Of a stretch of 44,389 nt of DNA, positions 1-8,871 are shown one piece after another. The notes beneath the pieces were generated by a model. It saw only the letters and a list, made by a program, of their open reading frames with translations, was not told where the DNA came from and ran no database searches. The translations under genes were made by a program, and so were the position numbers. Position 1 is the first letter of the stretch. Every line of letters begins with the position of its first letter. The stretch spans positions 224,936-269,324 of the forward strand of contig RQYE01000003.1 in the NCBI GenBank assembly GCA_004010535.1, written 5' to 3'. This DNA is from Coriobacteriales bacterium OH1046. Its GTDB lineage: Bacteria; Actinomycetota; Coriobacteriia; Coriobacteriales; Atopobiaceae.

Positions 1-1
1 G

Positions 2-313
2 GATGGTCGCATATGTCGCGGGCACGCAAACCAATGCTGCGCCGCAGACGGCTTTCCCACCTTGGTCCAACAGGTCGGCAATATCCATGATTTGCTGGGC
101 TTGGATCAGGTCTGGGTTGCCTGCCGGAGCGAATCTCAAATGAAGGAGGTGGAGCAGATGCTCAGCCGAAGCGACCGGATGCCGATAAGCCTATACCTGT
201 CAGACCCAGCCGAACTTGCCTGGGGGATGGCGCTGGACGCAGAGACGAGATGGTTCGGGACGATCTACTCGTATGCGAAGAACCCGATCTACCATCAACA
301 GGACTCCCCATGA
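2..313 (+). CDS. C-terminal fragment of an unrecognised protein (5' end outside window)
   Basis: An open frame runs from the window edge to a TGA at 311-313 and is followed 78 bases later by the permease start, so it may be the last part of an upstream gene of the same cluster. I do not recognise the family. The first about 60 bases read less convincingly in this frame than in the frame starting at base 3, which begins ATG and reads like ordinary protein for about 18 codons before going out of register; a frameshift near bases 55-65 is therefore possible. From about codon 20 on, the sequence looks like a mixed alpha/beta protein end with no membrane segment. Confidence 0.4.
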   Translation, partial: DGRICRGHANQCCAADGFPTLVQQVGNIHDLLGLDQVWVACRSESQMKEVEQMLSRSDRMPISLYLSDPAELAWGMALDAETRWFGTIYSYAKNPIYHQQDSP

Positions 314-390
314 CCGCAGGGACCGCCGTGACCGTCTTATAGAACATGTCGACTCGCAAAATCATTTCGATCGGAAAAGGGGGAATGAAC

Positions 391-1716
391 ATGACTGTGG
401 CGTTGATCGTTGTGGTGTTCATCGTATTGTGTGCCCTGATGTATACGAAGAAGCTGAATGCGATGTTCGCCCTTCCCATCATGGCATTGTTGATTGCCGT
501 CATTGCCGGGATCCCTTGGGCGGACACTGCGGATGGGGAGGCTACTGTTCCTGGGATCCAGTCATTGCTGTTTGTCAACGGTCCGCTGCGCTTGGGTTCC
601 GCCATCATCACATTTATCTTTGGCGCTATCTTGTCTCAGCAGGTGAAGAATGCGGGCATTGCGGAAGCCGTGGTCCGAAAGGTTTCCGAGATGGCGGGAG
701 ATCGGCCGTTGATTCTCAGCTTAGCGCTGTATGCCGTGCTGGCCTTGCTGTTCACCACGCTGGGCGGGCTCGGCTCGATCATGATGCTGGGCAGCATCGT
801 CCTTCCCATCATGATCAGCCTCGGGATCACGCCTCTGGCCGCTGCGGGCATTCTGCTGTTCGCCACCAGCGTGGGCGGCGTATTCAACCTGACCAATTGG
901 AGCCTTTATATCAATACGCTGGGCCTTTCTGTGGAAACGGTGCGCGGGTTCGCCTGGCTTGCAGGCATCATTTTCGGACTTGCCGGAATCCTATTCTGCG
1001 TTGTCGAGGTCAAATTCGGCGGTCTTGGAAACCTGTTCCGGAAAAATCGGCAGCGTGCGGCTGAAAAAGTTGCCTGGCCCGTGCCTGCCGAAGAGGATGA
1101 GGCAAAGGCACCCAAGGTACGTTGGTTTTCAATGCTAACCCCGTTGGTCCCCCTCATAGTCGTCCTGGGTTTCGGCATGAGCATCAACGTCGGCTTCATC
1201 GCTGCCATTGCCTACTGTTTCATCACAACGTTGGGGAAAGGAAGCATGCAGCGTCTGAGCAGGGCCATCACCGATGGTATCTCCAGTTCCGCCGGGGCCA
1301 TCTTCCTGCTGATCGGCATCGGTATGCTCTTGGTCGTGGTGATGGACGAGCGCGTTTCCGCCATTCTCGGCCCGGCTATGGAGGCCGTCCTGCCCAACAC
1401 TGCCATCGCTTTCGTGATATTCTTCTCCATCTTGGCACCGCTGTCCCTCTATCGCGGCCCGCTGAACATCTGGGGCCTCGGGCTCGGTCTTGCGGGAGTG
1501 ATGCTCAGCGCTGGCAAGCTGAGCGCAACGAGCATCATGGCCGCATTGATGACCACGGGCCAGATCCAGGGGGTGTGCGACCCGACGAACACGCAGAACG
1601 TGTGGACGGCCTCGGCCACCGGTGTCGATGTCAACGACATCATGAAAAAGACCCTTCCCTACGTATGGGTTGGCGTTGTCATCGGGCTGATCGTCGCAGC
1701 CATCCGATACTTCTAG
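391..1716 (+). CDS. Permease of the ion-transporter (IT/CitMHS/GntP-like) type
   Basis: Integral membrane carrier of about 441 residues with some 11-12 hydrophobic segments spread over its whole length and a short charged loop around residues 215-250. The Gly-rich helices and internal two-half layout, with paired segments near residues 80-200 and 290-410, resemble anion/organic-acid carriers such as the citrate and gluconate families; substrate unknown. I chose ATG 391 because a run of A and G (373-383) lies about 7 bases upstream; ATGs at 346 and 385 are in frame but worse placed. It is the first gene of a same-strand cluster with a HyuA-like protein, DUF4127 and an oxidoreductase, so it probably brings in their substrate. 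Confidence is high for a transporter and low for the exact family. Confidence 0.85.
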   Translation: MTVALIVVVFIVLCALMYTKKLNAMFALPIMALLIAVIAGIPWADTADGEATVPGIQSLLFVNGPLRLGSAIITFIFGAILSQQVKNAGIAEAVVRKVSEMAGDRPLILSLALYAVLALLFTTLGGLGSIMMLGSIVLPIMISLGITPLAAAGILLFATSVGGVFNLTNWSLYINTLGLSVETVRGFAWLAGIIFGLAGILFCVVEVKFGGLGNLFRKNRQRAAEKVAWPVPAEEDEAKAPKVRWFSMLTPLVPLIVVLGFGMSINVGFIAAIAYCFITTLGKGSMQRLSRAITDGISSSAGAIFLLIGIGMLLVVVMDERVSAILGPAMEAVLPNTAIAFVIFFSILAPLSLYRGPLNIWGLGLGLAGVMLSAGKLSATSIMAALMTTGQIQGVCDPTNTQNVWTASATGVDVNDIMKKTLPYVWVGVVIGLIVAAIRYF

Positions 1717-1737
1717 ATAACGATGCGAGGTATCCTT

Positions 1738-1767
1738 CCGGGAAGTCGGGGGATCCGGCTTTCCCGG
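1738..1767 (+). other. Strong intercistronic hairpin
   Basis: Two arms (1738-1749 and 1755-1767) pair over about 12 bp with one bulged base and a GGGAT-type loop. No T-run follows, so it is not a classical terminator. It sits between the permease and the HyuA-like gene and could stabilise the upstream message or reduce downstream expression. Confidence 0.4.
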
Positions 1768-1820
1768 ATGGATGCACGCGAGATCTCGGCTTCAGGTTGT
1801 GTGCAAGAAAGGAAGCACCT

Positions 1821-3983
1821 ATGCAGAGCAAGAAAATCAGGATCGGCATCGATGTCGGAGGCACCTTTACCCATGCGGTAGCGCTCGATCATCGATGCTA
1901 TGAGGTGCTTGCCCATGCGGTGACTCCCACCACGCATGCTTCACGCTGCTCCGTCTCAGAAGGCATTGTCAAAACCTTCCAAGATGTCCTCGAGCAGAGC
2001 GGGGCCGCCCCGGAGGACGTGGTTTTCGTCGCTCACAGCACCACTCAGGCGACAAACGCCCTTTTGGAGGGCGACGTTGTTAAGGTCGGTATCCTGGGCA
2101 TGGGGCGCGGCGTCGAGGCGCTGAAGGCCGAAGCCGACACCGCAATCCCTGATATCCCCCTCAATGAGAGCAAATCGCTCCACACCGCCCATACGTTCGT
2201 GAATACCGGCTCCAGGGAATTCACGCAGGAGCTGATCCGCCGATCCCTCGAAACCCTGCGCAGCCAAGGGTGCGGCGCGGTTGTGGCCAGCGAGGCTTTC
2301 GGCGTAGACGATCCGCAGCGAGAGGATGTCGTAACCGACCTTGCGCGGGAGCTGGGCCTTCCTGCCACTGCCAGCCACGAGATCAGCCAGCTCTACGGCT
2401 TGAAGGTACGTACGCGCACGGCTGTCATCAATGCCAGCATCCTGCCCAAGATGACGCAGACTGCAGATATGACCGACGAGAGCATCCAGCGTAGCGGCAT
2501 CGCTGCTCCGTTGATGATCATGCGCAGCGATGGCGGCGTAATGGATATCAAACAAATGCGCAAGCGGCCCATCCTGACTCTGCTATCCGGTCCTGCTGCA
2601 GGTATCTCCGCAGCGCTGATGCATGCCAATATCTCAGATGGCATCTTCTTGGAGGTTGGCGGCACCAGTACGGACATCTCCGTTATCCACAACGGGAAAG
2701 CTATGGTCAAAAGCGCCCGTGTCGGCGGGCACAGCACTTTTCTGAAAACGTTGGATTCCCGCACCGTCGGCATTGGCGGAGGATCCATGATCCGCATGGA
2801 CAGCACCGGTCAGGTCCGCGATGTGGGGCCGCGTTCGGCACACATTGCCGGGCTGACCTACCTAGCTTTTGCCGATCCTGGGGAACTGCGCGGCTCCAAG
2901 CCTATACTCGCATCCCCGATGGAGGGGGATTCTCCAGATCACCTCATGATGGAAAATCCGGCAGGTAGGCGGTTCGCCGTAACGCTCACCGACGCCGCCA
3001 TGATGGCGGGTATCGTCCAGCCGGGTGATTACGCCTTTGGAAACCCTGGAAACGTGCAACGCTGTTTTGCGCTGCTGGGCGAAGCATATGGGCGAAAGCC
3101 CCAAGACATTGCCCGCACCGTATTGGACAAGGCCGTCGAACGGGTTGACGCTACTGTGCAGACGCTTCTGCAGGATTATCGGCTGGATCCGAATCTGCTC
3201 AGTCTCGTGGGCGGAGGGGGCGGCTGCACCACAGTCGTGCCTTGGTTAAGTCGCCACACCGGGATCCGCTATGTGATTGCCGATAAGGCGGAAGTCATAT
3301 CCGCCATTGGCGCTGCCATGGCCATGCTGCGCGATACCGTGGCCCGTACCGTGATCGATCCTACCCCGGAGGATATCACCGCCGTTCGTCGGCAGGCCAT
3401 GGACAGCCTTGTCGCAATGGGGGCCGCTCCCGACACTATCGATGTGCAGATGGAGATTGATCGGCAGAAAAATATCGTTCAGGCTACCGCCACGGGAAGC
3501 CTGCAGATGGAGCAGCAGGTTCTCGGGCTGGGCAAGGCCAGCCCGGAAGAGCTATCCCATATCGCAGCGGACTCCCTTCGCGTTCAGCCCGGACAGGAGA
3601 CGCTGGACGGACAGACCGAAGGCCTGCATGTCTTTTCCGTCACCCGCAAAATCAACAGATTGTTCGGCCTGCTTCATCAAGAAAAACGAGACTTCCGGGT
3701 GCTGGATGGGCGTGGCGTGGTTAAGCTGCAGATCAACGACGGGCAGCTTCTGTGCACGCACGTCCGACGTTTCCATCAAGACATGGACGTCTTCCTGCAG
3801 GATGTCTCCAGCTACAACGATGCTGGGCAGATCCTACCCGAAGTGTTTGTTTTGCATGGCAGCCGTATCACCGATCTGTCCTCTGTCCTAGTGCATGATC
3901 AGGTGATACAGCTGGCAGAGTTGGAATTGGAGGGGGCTTTGCCTGACATGCCGGTATGCGTTTTAGCACATCCGCGCAGGTAA
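1821..3983 (+). CDS. Hydantoinase/oxoprolinase family protein, HyuA-like
   Basis: Predicted 720 residues. The N-terminus has the ASKHA-type phosphate loop of this family (GIDVGGTFTHA, about residues 8-18), followed by AHSTTQATNALLEG near residue 75, RSDGG near 235, LLSGPAAG near 255 and EVGGTSTDIS near 275, the usual order of the Hydant_A_N and Hydantoinase_A domains. Known relatives are ATP-dependent ring openers or carboxylases (5-oxoprolinase, hydantoinase, acetone carboxylase) that normally work with a HyuB subunit; no HyuB is visible here. The last about 200 residues (after GGGGGCTTVVPW) are not a pattern I recognise. Start ATG 1821 has AAGGA 8-9 bases upstream; the frame is open further upstream but overlaps the permease gene. 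Substrate unknown. Confidence 0.88.
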   Translation: MQSKKIRIGIDVGGTFTHAVALDHRCYEVLAHAVTPTTHASRCSVSEGIVKTFQDVLEQSGAAPEDVVFVAHSTTQATNALLEGDVVKVGILGMGRGVEALKAEADTAIPDIPLNESKSLHTAHTFVNTGSREFTQELIRRSLETLRSQGCGAVVASEAFGVDDPQREDVVTDLARELGLPATASHEISQLYGLKVRTRTAVINASILPKMTQTADMTDESIQRSGIAAPLMIMRSDGGVMDIKQMRKRPILTLLSGPAAGISAALMHANISDGIFLEVGGTSTDISVIHNGKAMVKSARVGGHSTFLKTLDSRTVGIGGGSMIRMDSTGQVRDVGPRSAHIAGLTYLAFADPGELRGSKPILASPMEGDSPDHLMMENPAGRRFAVTLTDAAMMAGIVQPGDYAFGNPGNVQRCFALLGEAYGRKPQDIARTVLDKAVERVDATVQTLLQDYRLDPNLLSLVGGGGGCTTVVPWLSRHTGIRYVIADKAEVISAIGAAMAMLRDTVARTVIDPTPEDITAVRRQAMDSLVAMGAAPDTIDVQMEIDRQKNIVQATATGSLQMEQQVLGLGKASPEELSHIAADSLRVQPGQETLDGQTEGLHVFSVTRKINRLFGLLHQEKRDFRVLDGRGVVKLQINDGQLLCTHVRRFHQDMDVFLQDVSSYNDAGQILPEVFVLHGSRITDLSSVLVHDQVIQLAELELEGALPDMPVCVLAHPRR

Positions 3984-4042
3984 AGGCGCCGCCTGTTCTT
4001 CTCGAGTCTTACGAGTCCATCCACAAGCAGGAGGAATGCACC

Positions 4043-4741
4043 ATGGATCTATTCAAACAGTTTCTGCTGGAAGGTCGGTTCCCGCTGGTAATGAGCCTCC
4101 CACGCAATGATCCTGCTCTAGCCAGGGCAGGATGGGAAAACGGTGCCGACGTGGTGAAAGTCCACATCAACGTCACGCATCGCGCCAGCCAAACCCTGTT
4201 CGGTTCTTTTGATGATGAGCGCGGCGCTCTAGAGGCCATGCTGTCCGATGCAAAAGGTCCCATGGGGATTGTGCTGGGGGCGGAGTGCGCAGAGGCGGAG
4301 CATGCTCTGCCTATGGCGATCGCCTGCGGTTTTGATTTCCTGTCGCTCTATGGTCACCACACGGCTCCTTCGGTCCTGTCGGCCGGCGGTATCTCCAAGA
4401 TGATCGCTCCGGACTATACCTGGGCAGACTGGGAGGTGGCGGGATTGCAGGAGGTCGGTGCCGATATCCTGGAAGCGTCCGTCATGCATCCGGACAGCTA
4501 TGGACAGCCCCTTTCCGCTCGGGAGCTGATTCGATACCGGCATCTATCGCAATCGACCAGGCTTCCCATCGTTGTCCCCACCCAGCGTGCTATTCGGCCT
4601 GATGAGGTGGTCGCTCTGCGGGAGTGCGGCGCGAAGGGTCTGATGATCGGTGCGGTGGTTACCGGTGAGGATGCCCAGAGCATTGGTCGGGCGGTTGCGG
4701 CTTTCCGGGCAAGCATCGATGAGATGAGGAAACACGCATGA
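4043..4741 (+). CDS. Putative TIM-barrel protein (phosphate-binding-barrel-like)
   Basis: About 232 residues. Alternating beta/alpha pattern with barrel-type strands (GADVVKVHINV near residue 35, PMGIVLGAE near 73, FDFLSLYG near 95, PIVVPTQ near 175, GAKGLMIGAVVTG near 195) and a C-terminal helix suggest a ribulose-phosphate-binding or aldolase-like TIM barrel. Candidates include an epimerase or aldolase; no catalytic signature lets me choose. Start ATG 4043 has a good SD (AGGAGG) 8 bases upstream; the in-frame upstream ATG at 3956 would overlap the HyuA-like gene. Its stop overlaps the DUF4127 start (ATGA at 4738), showing translational coupling. Confidence 0.72.
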   Translation: MDLFKQFLLEGRFPLVMSLPRNDPALARAGWENGADVVKVHINVTHRASQTLFGSFDDERGALEAMLSDAKGPMGIVLGAECAEAEHALPMAIACGFDFLSLYGHHTAPSVLSAGGISKMIAPDYTWADWEVAGLQEVGADILEASVMHPDSYGQPLSARELIRYRHLSQSTRLPIVVPTQRAIRPDEVVALRECGAKGLMIGAVVTGEDAQSIGRAVAAFRASIDEMRKHA

Positions 4742-6213
4742 AGCTCGCCATCCTTCCACTGGACAGTCGCCCCTGCACCTATGATTTTCCAGTCCAGTTG
4801 GCTCTGAGCGGTGGGCTCGAACCTTGCGTCCCGCCGTTGGAGTTGATGGACTGGTATCGTCGCCCTTCCGACTTCTGCAGGATCTCCGCGTGGCTGGAGG
4901 AGGCCTGCGCGGATGCACAGGCGCTGATATGCTCGCTGGACCAGCTGGCTTACGGCGGCCTGCTGGCCTCCCGTACCATGGGGATGCCTGAGGAGCAAGC
5001 ACTGCGGCAGGTCGGCCTGCTCCAGGCTCTTAAGGAGAGAAATCCTGCGCTGGACATCTATCTATCCAGCGTGATCATGCGCACCACAGTGAGCACCCTT
5101 TGCCAAGAGGACCTGATATGGTGGGAAAAGGTGGCCCAGTATTCTCAGCTCTCCGCTCAGACCTGCTTGGAGGCTCGGCATCAGATGGCTCAGTTGGAGC
5201 AGCAGATTCCCACCCGTGTGCTTCAAGATTTTTTGTCCGCCCGCAAGCGGAATCACCACATCAACCGGGAAGCCATCCGCCTGTTGTCCGAAGGGATCGT
5301 AAAAGAGGTGTGCTTCCTGCAGGAGGACTCTTCCCCGCTGGGGATGCACCGGATGGAACAGGAGGAACTGAAGGAGTTGTCCGCTTCCCGTTGCGTCTCG
5401 CGACATATCAGCATACATTGCGGCACCGATGAGTACGCCTGCGCAATTGCCGGACGTCTTGCCGCGCAACGGGATCAGCCGGCAGAGCCTGCGCTTCGCC
5501 TGTACGTTGAATGGTTGGCGGGCGACGAGCAATTCACAGCAGCATATGAGGACAGGCCCTTTACTCAAAATCTGGAATCCTATTTGGGAACCTGCCATAT
5601 CGAGCAAGTTGACCAGCTGGAGGATGCCCAAGCGATCTTGGCAATCTATGCACCGGATGACGGACAGCGCGATCTCGCCATAGCTCCTGACGATGCCCTA
5701 TGCACCTATACGCCAGATCAGCTTGGTCGTATTCTTCGGCGGTTGGGCGCTCTTTTGGATACGGGGATTCCCGTTGGCCTGCTTGACATCTATTTCGCTG
5801 GCGGAGGAGAGGGGCGTCTGCTACGCCTCGCGGCGCAACGGGAGCTGATCTCCCGTCTGGCTGCATATGCCGGCTGGAACACCGCCTGCAATTCCCTCGG
5901 CACTATTTTGGGACAGCTGCAGGCCGCCCGTTCCTCAGCGGCCAGCGGACAGCTCAGGGCCTTTACCAGAGAGCGCCTGCTGGATGACTGGGTTTACCAA
6001 GCCGTCGTTCGGCCTCGATGGAATCGGGAACTGCGGGCAGAGGGCATTGATGTCTGGAACCTTCCGGATATTGACGCCGCCAACATACGACTGGGGCAGC
6101 TGATGGAGGCGGCACCGGAAACCAGGCTGGTGTGGCCGGGTAAGATCCGCGCGCAGCTTCGCTGGCCCAGAACATTTGAGGTCCGTATCGCGCTAGGGGA
6201 GGATGTTCGATGA
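4738..6213 (+). CDS. DUF4127 family protein
   Basis: 491 residues, the usual size of the family. The N-terminus has the hallmark ILPLDSRPCTYDFP (residues 5-18), PPLELMDWYRRP near 36 and SLDQLAYGGLLASR near 67-80, which I recognise as DUF4127 (PF13552). The biochemical role of the family is not established to my knowledge. The protein is soluble, with no signal peptide or membrane segment. The gene overlaps both neighbours by ATGA, so it is made together with the TIM-barrel protein and the FAD oxidoreductase and probably acts in the same pathway. Conserved Asp/Arg and Tyr-Gly-Gly motifs suggest an enzyme rather than a structural protein; that is inference. Confidence 0.85.
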   Translation: MKLAILPLDSRPCTYDFPVQLALSGGLEPCVPPLELMDWYRRPSDFCRISAWLEEACADAQALICSLDQLAYGGLLASRTMGMPEEQALRQVGLLQALKERNPALDIYLSSVIMRTTVSTLCQEDLIWWEKVAQYSQLSAQTCLEARHQMAQLEQQIPTRVLQDFLSARKRNHHINREAIRLLSEGIVKEVCFLQEDSSPLGMHRMEQEELKELSASRCVSRHISIHCGTDEYACAIAGRLAAQRDQPAEPALRLYVEWLAGDEQFTAAYEDRPFTQNLESYLGTCHIEQVDQLEDAQAILAIYAPDDGQRDLAIAPDDALCTYTPDQLGRILRRLGALLDTGIPVGLLDIYFAGGGEGRLLRLAAQRELISRLAAYAGWNTACNSLGTILGQLQAARSSAASGQLRAFTRERLLDDWVYQAVVRPRWNRELRAEGIDVWNLPDIDAANIRLGQLMEAAPETRLVWPGKIRAQLRWPRTFEVRIALGEDVR

Positions 6214-7562
6214 AATATGATGTGATCATCGCTGGTGCTGGCCCCAGCGGGTGCATGGCTGCGCTGGCCGCCGCCCGTTTGGGCGCGAAAGTCCTGCTGA
6301 TTGAAAAAAACGCTTATCCGGGTGGATCGAATACTGCGGGTATGGTGTGTCCCCTGATGACCTTTCACTCCGGGAACAAGCAGATCGTCCGGGGCATCGC
6401 TCAGGAGGTGATCGATCGTTTGGCAGAAAAGGGTGCTACGCTGGGGCATATTCCAGATCCCTTGGGCGTCACTTCCACGATTACGCCCATCGAACCCTCC
6501 GGTCTGCGTCTGGTGTACTTTGAAATGCTCGCCCAACAGCCCAATATCACGCTGCTGCTCCATAGTTTTCTATACGATGCGGAAATGGTGTCTGGAACCG
6601 TCACTCGGGTTACGGTTGTGGGAAAAGATGGAACCGCCTCTTACCGGGCCAAGACCTTCATTGACGCTACCGGAGACGGCGACTTAGCCGCACTGTGCCA
6701 CGTCGGCTTTGACAAGGGCCGCACCTCGGATGGATATACTCAGCCGATGTCTATGATCTTTAAGGTGGGGGGAATCGATTTCGCTACGGTTATCGCCTAC
6801 ATTCGGCAAAATCCGGAACAATTCATCCTGCACAAAGGATACACGCAGTTAGAGAAATACCTTGTCGTTTCGGGCTTTTTCGACATCGTCAAGCTGGCAA
6901 AAGCCCATGGGGACTTCAACATCCCGCGGGATCGCATCTTGTTTTTCCAAGGACTTCATCCGGGAGAGGCGTTCATCAACACCTCTCGGATCATCAAGCT
7001 ATCGGGCATTTCCGCACAGGATCAGTCCATCGCGGAAAAGGAGGCGGCATGGCAGGTGGAGGAGCTTATGAGCTTCTTCCAAAAATACGTGCCCGGGTTT
7101 GAATCCTGCTATCTCGCTGCTATCGCTGACATGAGCGGGGTTCGGGAATCGCGGCGGATCCACGGGATATGCACCCTTACGGTAGGGGATGTGTACGAGG
7201 AGCGTGCTTCCGATGAGGGGGTGGCTGTATGCGCCTTCCCCATCGATATCCATGACCCTGCGGGCGCGGACTTGCAGTGGATGCGCCGGAAACAGGATTT
7301 CTGCTATGACATCCCCTATGGTGTCATGGTTCCCCGGAAGACCGATAACCTGCTTGTAACAGGACGATGCATCTCTGCTACGCATGAGGCTTTGGCCTCC
7401 GCCCGCATCTCAGCCACCGCTATGGCCCTCGGCCAAGCCGCAGGGACTGCGGCCTATCTCGCGCTCATCCAAAAAGTCGGCTTCGAGCGTTTGGATGTCG
7501 CTCTTCTACAGCAAGAGTTGCGCCGCCAAGGCGCTATCCCCACTAAGGTGGATTTGCGATGA
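6210..7562 (+). CDS. FAD-dependent oxidoreductase
   Basis: 450 residues. A Rossmann dinucleotide-binding motif opens the protein (IIAGAGPSGCMAALAAA, residues 5-21) and ends in an acidic residue (LIEKN, about 30) with PGGSNTAGMVCP next, as in the FAD_oxidored family (PF12831). ATGDGDLAA near 153-161 and the C-terminal GRCISATHEALASAR near 390 are the second and third FAD-contact segments. Family members oxidise or dehydrate small substrates; several work with radical or Fe-S partners, but none is seen here. The gene starts in an ATGA overlap with the DUF4127 gene and ends in one with the next gene. Confidence 0.9.
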   Translation: MKYDVIIAGAGPSGCMAALAAARLGAKVLLIEKNAYPGGSNTAGMVCPLMTFHSGNKQIVRGIAQEVIDRLAEKGATLGHIPDPLGVTSTITPIEPSGLRLVYFEMLAQQPNITLLLHSFLYDAEMVSGTVTRVTVVGKDGTASYRAKTFIDATGDGDLAALCHVGFDKGRTSDGYTQPMSMIFKVGGIDFATVIAYIRQNPEQFILHKGYTQLEKYLVVSGFFDIVKLAKAHGDFNIPRDRILFFQGLHPGEAFINTSRIIKLSGISAQDQSIAEKEAAWQVEELMSFFQKYVPGFESCYLAAIADMSGVRESRRIHGICTLTVGDVYEERASDEGVAVCAFPIDIHDPAGADLQWMRRKQDFCYDIPYGVMVPRKTDNLLVTGRCISATHEALASARISATAMALGQAAGTAAYLALIQKVGFERLDVALLQQELRRQGAIPTKVDLR

Positions 7563-8143
7563 GCGGCATCGTTTTACAGGAAAAACTCTGCCTGCTGATA
7601 GACAGGGGGCCCGCATGGCTCGATAGGCGGATCACCTTGCGAGAATGCAGCGCTCAAATCCTCTCCCTCCGATCGCAGGCCGCTCGGATAGGTCGCCGAT
7701 GGGCAGAGCGGGTTTGGGACGAACGGCAAAGCGCGCAGCAGAACCTATTCCGGCTCGGAATCACGCAGGTTCGCTGGATGAGTCCGATGGAAGAGCTGGC
7801 CTATCCCGCCCGGGCCATCTACGATCCGACGGCCCGCGCTGTTCTGGTCCATCGGTTTCGGATTGAGGAGATGGCCGATGTGCAGCGTTCTTTGGGACTG
7901 GAACTCTTCTCCCGGGAAGACCTGTACCGTCGACTCTTGGCTCACGAATGCTTCCACCATATCGAAGATATCCATAATATGCGGCTTGACGATCTTCTTC
8001 TCGCCGATAGGGGGTCTCCCGCCGCGCTTCGCGACGTCGGTGCCCATGCCTTCTCCAACGCTATCTTCGGTTCTCCGCCTTGCCAGGCGGTAGATTTGCT
8101 GTGGATGGCTGTCCATCGTCCGGAGTTCGTTATGCAGCTTTAA
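7559..8143 (+). CDS. Small protein with HExxH zinc-metalloprotease-like motif
   Basis: 194 residues, family not recognised. Residues 129-133 read HECFH, matching HExxH, inside a predicted helix (RRLLAHECFHHIED), and His163 in GAHAFSNAIFG could be a third metal ligand. This arrangement is typical of zincin-type metal sites, though a non-protease metal enzyme is equally possible. There is no signal peptide or membrane segment, so it should be cytoplasmic. It is the last gene of the coupled cluster, overlapping the FAD gene by ATGA. No terminator follows; the 174 bases to the convergent GNAT gene show nothing I can name. Confidence 0.75.
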   Translation: MSGIVLQEKLCLLIDRGPAWLDRRITLRECSAQILSLRSQAARIGRRWAERVWDERQSAQQNLFRLGITQVRWMSPMEELAYPARAIYDPTARAVLVHRFRIEEMADVQRSLGLELFSREDLYRRLLAHECFHHIEDIHNMRLDDLLLADRGSPAALRDVGAHAFSNAIFGSPPCQAVDLLWMAVHRPEFVMQL

Positions 8144-8317
8144 ACGATGAATTCCTGTTCGGAGTGTTCTGTGGGCTTGAGGCTTCTGCAGATGGATAAG
8201 TTCACGTCTGGACAGGCCGGAGAGACTTCCTGCCGCAGCATTATCCTAGCGCTCCAAAGTGCATTAGAGGCGCCGCCCCACATGGATGGAGACAGGCTCT
8301 CCCGTGTTGCATTGGCC

Positions 8318-8839
8318 CTACAGGGGCAGCTCATAGTAATTGAAATCAATGCTCCCCATGCCCCCATAGAAACGCGTATCTGTAGCGACCAGCGAATAGC
8401 CGCATTTCCGGTACAGCCTATTCCCTGGAGCATTCTCCGGTAGCGTATCCAATCGGATGACCGTATCGCCCCGATGCCTGCACAGGTCTTCCGCGAATTT
8501 CAGAAGCATGAAACCGATGCCCCGTCCCTGCATTTCGGGTTCTACTGCAAGGAGGTGCAACGTCGAGATTTCCTCAGGAACGGCGCTGGTGGTCCATGGG
8601 ATCTGGCCATGGTTCTCGTCACCGCCCTCCACAATGGCGATCGCGCCCAGTATCTGCTCGTGTTGGACGGCTAGGAAAAAGGATCCGTCGATGCAGTGCC
8701 TTCTGATGTCGTCGTATGAGGGATATACCCCTTTTATCCATTTCGGCCTATAGGGGTGGTTCCTCATCTTCTCTATCAATGCCTCGTAAAAGGCCGCGAT
8801 CCTTTGGGTATCTGCCCCGTGTGCCTTGATGATATTCAT
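8318..8839 (-). CDS. GNAT family N-acetyltransferase
   Basis: 173 residues. The acetyl-CoA-binding motif A is clear: LLAVEPEMQGRGIGFMLL (about residues 96-113), with the R/Q-x-x-G-x-G/A type loop QGRGIG, followed by RLYRKCGY near 143, the motif B region. It probably acetylates an amino group on a small molecule or protein; the substrate cannot be read. I chose ATG 8839; an in-frame ATG at 8857 is possible, and the frame stays open into the tRNA-Leu gene, which is not a start. It lies convergent to the catabolic cluster and directly downstream of tRNA-Leu on the same strand. Like that cluster its codon use is less GC-biased than the housekeeping genes. Confidence 0.85.
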   Translation of the reverse strand: MNIIKAHGADTQRIAAFYEALIEKMRNHPYRPKWIKGVYPSYDDIRRHCIDGSFFLAVQHEQILGAIAIVEGGDENHGQIPWTTSAVPEEISTLHLLAVEPEMQGRGIGFMLLKFAEDLCRHRGDTVIRLDTLPENAPGNRLYRKCGYSLVATDTRFYGGMGSIDFNYYELPL

Positions 8840-8871
8840 TTCCGCAGTTCCATGCATATCGCATCTGAATC

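Noticed and set aside
8147-8443. 98-codon open frame in the gap after the HExxH gene
   Set aside because: It runs into the antisense of the GNAT gene and has no SD; composition is not protein-like.
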